Source: Oscillospiraceae bacterium (lineage in GTDB: Bacteria > Bacillota > Clostridia > Oscillospirales > Ruminococcaceae). From it: a stretch of 8,294 nt of DNA. Position 1 is the first letter of the stretch. Every line of letters begins with the position of its first letter. A program made the translations under genes and the position numbers. This document shows positions 5,844-8,294 of this stretch, in pieces. The stretch spans positions 1 through 8,294 of the forward strand of contig JAEDGE010000081.1 of the NCBI GenBank assembly GCA_016297675.1, given 5' to 3'. The notes beneath the pieces are model-generated. The model made no database searches. It was not told the DNA's origin and saw only the letters and a program-made list of their open reading frames with translations.

Positions 5844-7679
5844 ATGTGCGGAATCACCGGAATCGTCACTTGGCAAGAAGATGTTGCACGGCAGCAGAAG
5901 ACGCTACAGCAAATGCAATCGATATTGACCAATCGTGGGCCGGATCAAAATGGTATTTACATGGATGCCCATTGTGCCCTTGCACATACCCGTCTGGCAG
6001 TCATTGACGTAGAACGTGGAAAGCAGCCTATGACACGAACCATGCATAGCGAAACTTATACACTGGTTTATAATGGAGAACTATATAATACCGATACGCT
6101 GCGAACAGCTTTGCAGAAAGAAGGGGCAGTATTTACCACACACTGTGACACAGAAGTGGTACTGCAAGCATATATGCATTGGGGGACAGCGTGTACAGAA
6201 CGGTTTAACGGTATTTTTGCCTTTGCAGTCTGGGAGCAGGAGAAACAGCGGCTTTTCCTTGCAAGAGACCGTATTGGTGTCAAACCGCTATTTTATGCAG
6301 AGATTCCGGATGGGTTTGTGTTTGCCTCTGAAATCAAATCACTTTTGCAGCATCCTGCAGTACCACATACCATTGATAAAAATGGTATTGCACAAATTCT
6401 CTTATTGGGACCGGGGCGGTCGGCTGGTTGCGGTGTCTTCCAGACGGTGAAAGAAGTAAAACGTGCCTATTGCGGCTATGCTACAAGAGATGGCGTACAG
6501 TTGTCCCCTTATTGGAAGCTGCAAGCAAAACCGCATACAGAAACGATTTCACAGACCATTGAACATGTGCGATATCTGGTCAAGGATGCAGTCACACGAC
6601 AGCTGGTTTCCGATGTGCCGATTGGAACATTTCTCTCCGGCGGACTGGATTCCAGCTTACTTTCCTCGATTGCGAATGGTGTTTTGAAAGAGCGTGGAGA
6701 AGTACTGCATACGTTTTCAGTGGACTATAAAGACAATGAAAAATATTTTCAGAAGAGCCATTTCCAGCCGAACAGCGATCCGGACTATATTCGCCGCATG
6801 ATGGAATATTTGCAATGTCAGCATCATTGGACAGTATTGGATACGCCCCAATTGGCACAAGCCTTGATTCCAGCGATGCAGGCAAGAGACTTGCCAGGGA
6901 TGGTAGATGTAGACAGTTCGCTGTATTTGTTCTGCGGTGAGATTAAAAAACATGTTACGGTTGCCCTTTCTGGTGAATGTGCAGATGAGCTATTCGGCGG
7001 TTATCCGTGGTATCGAGATCCGAACATCCGGGAACGGGATGGATTCCCTTGGGCACAGAGTACTGCCTATCGTATGCAGTTTTTACGGGAAGAATTTGCA
7101 GAACAAATGGATGGGGAAGAATTTGTCACAGCAGCCTATGAGGATACGATTCAGCAGGCAGATGGACTACCGGATGACAGTCCGTTGGAGAAGCGAATGC
7201 GGCAGATGATGCTTTTAAATCTGGAATGGTTTATGCAGACGCTATTAGATCGAAAAGACCGTATGAGCATGGCGAATGCATTGGAAGTGCGAGTACCGTT
7301 CTGTGATTATCGGATTGCGGAGTATCTCTATAATGTGCCGTGGGAGATGAAAGAATATCGGGGTTATGAAAAAGGCTTGCTGCGTGCGGCAATGCAGGAT
7401 TATCTGCCGGAAGAAGTTCTTTGGCGGAAAAAGAGTCCCTATCCGAAGACGCATAACCCCAATTATTTGCAGGCAGTGCGAAAGATGCTGTATGATGTTT
7501 TGCAGGATAAAAATGCACCACTGTTCCAATTGGTGAAGCGAGAGGAGATAGAGCAACTCTGTATGCAGCCGAATACCATACAGTGGTATGGGCAGCTGAT
7601 GGCGTATCCACAGACGATAGCGTATTTTGTACAGCTGAATGCATGGTTAAAGGCATATGATGTAACGATTTTGGGATAA
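5844..7679 (+). CDS. asnB: Asparagine synthase (glutamine-hydrolysing)
   Basis: This cytoplasmic enzyme makes asparagine from aspartate, glutamine and ATP. The N-terminal class II glutamine amidotransferase domain (about 2-200) starts MCG, with Cys2 as nucleophile after Met removal, which fixes the ATG at 5844. R50 (HTRLAVID), N77-G78-E79 (YNGELYN) and D102 (CDTEVV) line the glutamine site. The C-terminal synthetase domain (about 220-600) has the ATP pyrophosphatase P-loop SGGLDSS (265-271), SGECADELFGGY (376-387) and ALEVRVPFCDY. At 611 residues it is full length and near the size of B. subtilis AsnO. The ribosome site AGGAGGG (5829-5835) is eight bases from the ATG. The gene is preceded by a terminator hairpin that may carry its promoter and is followed by two hairpins, so it is probably monocistronic. 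Related amide transferases in peptidoglycan or natural-product modification share this fold, but the complete motif set and solitary context favour ordinary asparagine synthesis. Confidence 0.92.
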   Translation: MCGITGIVTWQEDVARQQKTLQQMQSILTNRGPDQNGIYMDAHCALAHTRLAVIDVERGKQPMTRTMHSETYTLVYNGELYNTDTLRTALQKEGAVFTTHCDTEVVLQAYMHWGTACTERFNGIFAFAVWEQEKQRLFLARDRIGVKPLFYAEIPDGFVFASEIKSLLQHPAVPHTIDKNGIAQILLLGPGRSAGCGVFQTVKEVKRAYCGYATRDGVQLSPYWKLQAKPHTETISQTIEHVRYLVKDAVTRQLVSDVPIGTFLSGGLDSSLLSSIANGVLKERGEVLHTFSVDYKDNEKYFQKSHFQPNSDPDYIRRMMEYLQCQHHWTVLDTPQLAQALIPAMQARDLPGMVDVDSSLYLFCGEIKKHVTVALSGECADELFGGYPWYRDPNIRERDGFPWAQSTAYRMQFLREEFAEQMDGEEFVTAAYEDTIQQADGLPDDSPLEKRMRQMMLLNLEWFMQTLLDRKDRMSMANALEVRVPFCDYRIAEYLYNVPWEMKEYRGYEKGLLRAAMQDYLPEEVLWRKKSPYPKTHNPNYLQAVRKMLYDVLQDKNAPLFQLVKREEIEQLCMQPNTIQWYGQLMAYPQTIAYFVQLNAWLKAYDVTILG

Positions 7680-7683
7680 ACAA

Positions 7684-7723
7684 AAACGCATACCTGATAG
7701 GAAATCACCTATGGTATGCGTTT
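7684..7723. terminator. Hairpin directly after asnB
   Basis: AAACGCATACC (7684-7694) pairs perfectly with GGTATGCGTTT (7713-7723). Inside it, ATAGG (7697-7701) pairs with CCTAT (7708-7712) around a six-base loop. On the plus strand only three T's follow; on the minus strand the stem is followed by TTTTTG, so it works better as a back-up terminator for leftward transcription. On the plus strand it may protect the 3' end of asnB mRNA. Confidence 0.6.
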
Positions 7724-7734
7724 GCCGATGATAA

Positions 7735-7773
7735 AAAGAAAAACACCGGATAAATTTTTATCCGGTGTTTTTT
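7735..7773. terminator. Bidirectional terminator between asnB and tRNA-Gln
   Basis: AACACCGGATAAA (7742-7754) is the exact reverse complement of TTTATCCGGTGTT (7757-7769). The plus strand continues with T's to 7773; the minus strand continues TTTTTCTTTTT. It should therefore stop both asnB and the convergent tRNA transcript. On the minus strand the stem starts within a few bases of the tRNA CCA end. Confidence 0.88.
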
Positions 7774-7848
7774 GGTTGGGGTGGAAGGATTTGAACCCTC
7801 GGAATAACGGAGTCAGAGTCCGCTGCCTTACCGCTTGGCGACACCCCA
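7773..7848 (-). tRNA. tRNA-Gln (anticodon CTG), CCA encoded
   Basis: Read on the minus strand, the acceptor stem TGGGGTG (7848-7842) pairs with CACCCCA (7783-7777). The D arm is GCC-AAGCGGTAA-GGC. The anticodon stem GCGGA/TCCGT encloses CTCTGAC, giving anticodon CTG for Gln codon CAG. The T arm is GAGGG-TTCAAAT-CCTTC. Discriminator A and an encoded CCA (7775-7773) complete the 76-base gene. The variable region reads as six bases (TATTCC), one more than in E. coli tRNA-Gln. Strong promoters lie upstream and a terminator immediately downstream. Confidence 0.95.
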
Positions 7849-7888
7849 GTTTCTATTTTATTTTTCTCTGTTGTCAACCGACTTATTT

Positions 7889-7917
7889 ATTATATCACAC
7901 TTTTCTGCGTTTGTCAA
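7889..7917 (-). promoter_or_regulatory. Proximal consensus promoter of tRNA-Gln
   Basis: On the minus strand a perfect TTGACA (7917-7912) and perfect TATAAT (7894-7889) are separated by 17 bases, with TGA before the -10 (extended -10). A-tracts upstream of the -35 (about 7920-7945) could act as an UP element. Transcription would start near 7882, leaving a leader of about 34 bases before the tRNA. Confidence 0.9.
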
Positions 7918-7934
7918 CCCCTTTTTTCAATTTT

Positions 7935-7952
7935 CTCAAAAAAATTTTTGAG
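7935..7952. repeat. AT-rich palindrome between the two tRNA promoters
   Basis: CTCAAAAA (7935-7942) and TTTTTGAG (7945-7952) form an 8-base inverted repeat with a two-base centre. The stem is too AT-rich to be a good intrinsic terminator. It lies just upstream of the proximal promoter on the minus strand and may simply be part of its A-tract region. Confidence 0.4.
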
Positions 7953-7998
7953 GGAAAACCGCATTGGTGATTTTTGTCTCATCGAATACGACTTATAT

Positions 7999-8027
7999 AG
8001 TATATCACACTTTTTCGTACTTGTCAA
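7999..8027 (-). promoter_or_regulatory. Distal promoter, near-copy of the tRNA-Gln promoter
   Basis: On the minus strand a perfect TTGACA (8027-8022) and TATACT (8004-7999) are 17 bases apart, again with TGA before the -10. A/T tracts lie upstream (8028-8061). Bases 7989-8027 match 7879-7917 at 32 of 39 positions at a constant offset of 110 bases, so the two promoters look like duplicates. Transcription would begin near 7992 and run toward the tRNA. Confidence 0.85.
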
Positions 8028-8097
8028 GTCTTTTTTCAAAAAAATCGAAAAAAATAAAAAATGGTAGAGGGATGAAACGGAAGAAGGACAAAGAAAG

Positions 8098-8133
8098 GGA
8101 AAGGGCTGAGAAATTTCATTCTTCGCCCTTTCC
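8098..8133. terminator. Hairpin terminator for the right-edge minus-strand gene
   Basis: GGAAAGGGC (8098-8106) pairs perfectly with GCCCTTTCC (8125-8133) around an 18-base loop that contains a further short AGAA/TTCT stem. On the minus strand it is followed by a pyrimidine-rich CTTTCTTTG tail, 21 bases after the TGA of the partial reading frame. On the plus strand GCTTTTCT follows, so it may act both ways. Confidence 0.65.
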
Positions 8134-8154
8134 GCTTTTCTAAATCAATCCAGT

Positions 8155-8294
8155 TCAGATGATATTTTCCGCCTTTGCCCGAATAGAAAAGAACAGCTGT
8201 ATGGTTTCACATTCGTTTTGGATGTGCTCTTTCATTGTCAGCAGCCGCTTATGATTTCCTTTCCATCTAACCGAATCGCTGCTCTGCCATTGTG
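8155..8294 (-). CDS. C-terminal end of an unidentified protein (partial)
   Basis: A minus-strand frame is open from the window edge to TGA at 8157-8155 and gives 45 residues, ending ...SIRAKAENII. The other two minus-strand frames close early. The segment is polar and charged (two Trp, many Lys/Arg/Glu), reads like the end of a soluble helical protein, and is followed by a hairpin terminator, which supports a real gene end. I do not recognise the family and the rest lies outside the window. Confidence 0.5.
   Translation of the reverse strand, partial: QWQSSDSVRWKGNHKRLLTMKEHIQNECETIQLFFSIRAKAENII

Larger units (their letters stand above)
7849..8154. other. Intergenic region upstream of tRNA-Gln
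   Basis: No coding sequence is supported across this 306-base stretch. It holds the two minus-strand promoters, the AT palindrome at 7935-7952, long A/T tracts (8028-8061), a purine-rich plus-strand tract (about 8062-8105), and the hairpin at 8098-8133 that ends the gene at the right edge. Confidence 0.7.

Noticed and set aside
5844..7848. Functional link between asnB (uses glutamine) and the adjacent tRNA-Gln
   Set aside because: The genes are convergent and separated by a bidirectional terminator, so there is no shared transcription; adjacency is probably coincidental.
7935..7952. AT palindrome as a terminator for a small RNA from the distal tRNA promoter
   Set aside because: The stem is almost entirely A-T and no GC-rich stem with a T-tail is present, so it is unlikely to terminate efficiently.
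7716..7970. Plus-strand 84-codon reading frame downstream of asnB
   Set aside because: It reads through a terminator and antisense to the tRNA-Gln gene and its promoter; the LNPRNNGVRVRC-type peptide is the well-known artefact of translating the complement of a tRNA.
8072..8143. Plus-strand 23-codon ATG frame in the right intergenic region
   Set aside because: It is formed by a purine-rich tract plus the terminator hairpin and has no properly spaced ribosome site.

Overview
The window looks like the chromosome of an anaerobic gut or rumen Firmicute of the Ruminococcus / Oscillospiraceae type. The main clue is a secreted protein with a dockerin module and a Thr-rich linker, typical of cellulosome-forming Ruminococcus. 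Supporting clues are strong AAGGAG-type ribosome sites, near-consensus sigma-A promoters with TGn extended -10 elements, moderate GC and clostridial protein families. No mobile element, integrase, phage gene or CRISPR array is visible.

Layout from left to right: (1) A 237-base 5' region ends in a near-perfect promoter and short leader for metY (238-1524, O-acetylhomoserine sulfhydrylase), which ends in an intrinsic terminator. (2) A two-gene unit follows: a YdjM-family membrane metal-dependent hydrolase with a TTG start (1600-2232), then, 32 bases on, a fusion of an N-terminal NUDIX hydrolase to a complete MutY adenine glycosylase (2265-3869). (3) A promoter at 3956-3984 drives a secreted protein (4030-5661) with a signal peptide, a beta-trefoil-like region, an internal dockerin, a Thr linker and a putative zinc metallopeptidase domain (HEXXHXXGXXD). 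(4) A long hairpin terminator may overlap the promoter of asnB (5844-7679, glutamine-hydrolysing asparagine synthase). (5) Two hairpins after asnB separate it from a convergent tRNA-Gln(CTG) on the minus strand (7773-7848), which has two near-identical consensus promoters 110 bases apart. (6) At the right edge lies the probable C-terminal tail of an unidentified minus-strand gene, ending in a bidirectional hairpin.

The genes do not form one pathway. metY (sulfur assimilation) and asnB (amide transfer) are housekeeping amino-acid genes, and the ydjM-like/NUDIX-MutY pair fits oxidative DNA damage and nucleotide-pool maintenance. The dockerin metallopeptidase is the accessory, niche-specific element. 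The most notable items are that protein (resembling, from memory, a family of secreted fungal proteins), the NUDIX-MutY fusion, the duplicated tRNA promoter, and a diverged 38-base repeat upstream of both metY and asnB. I see no clearly new multi-gene system.
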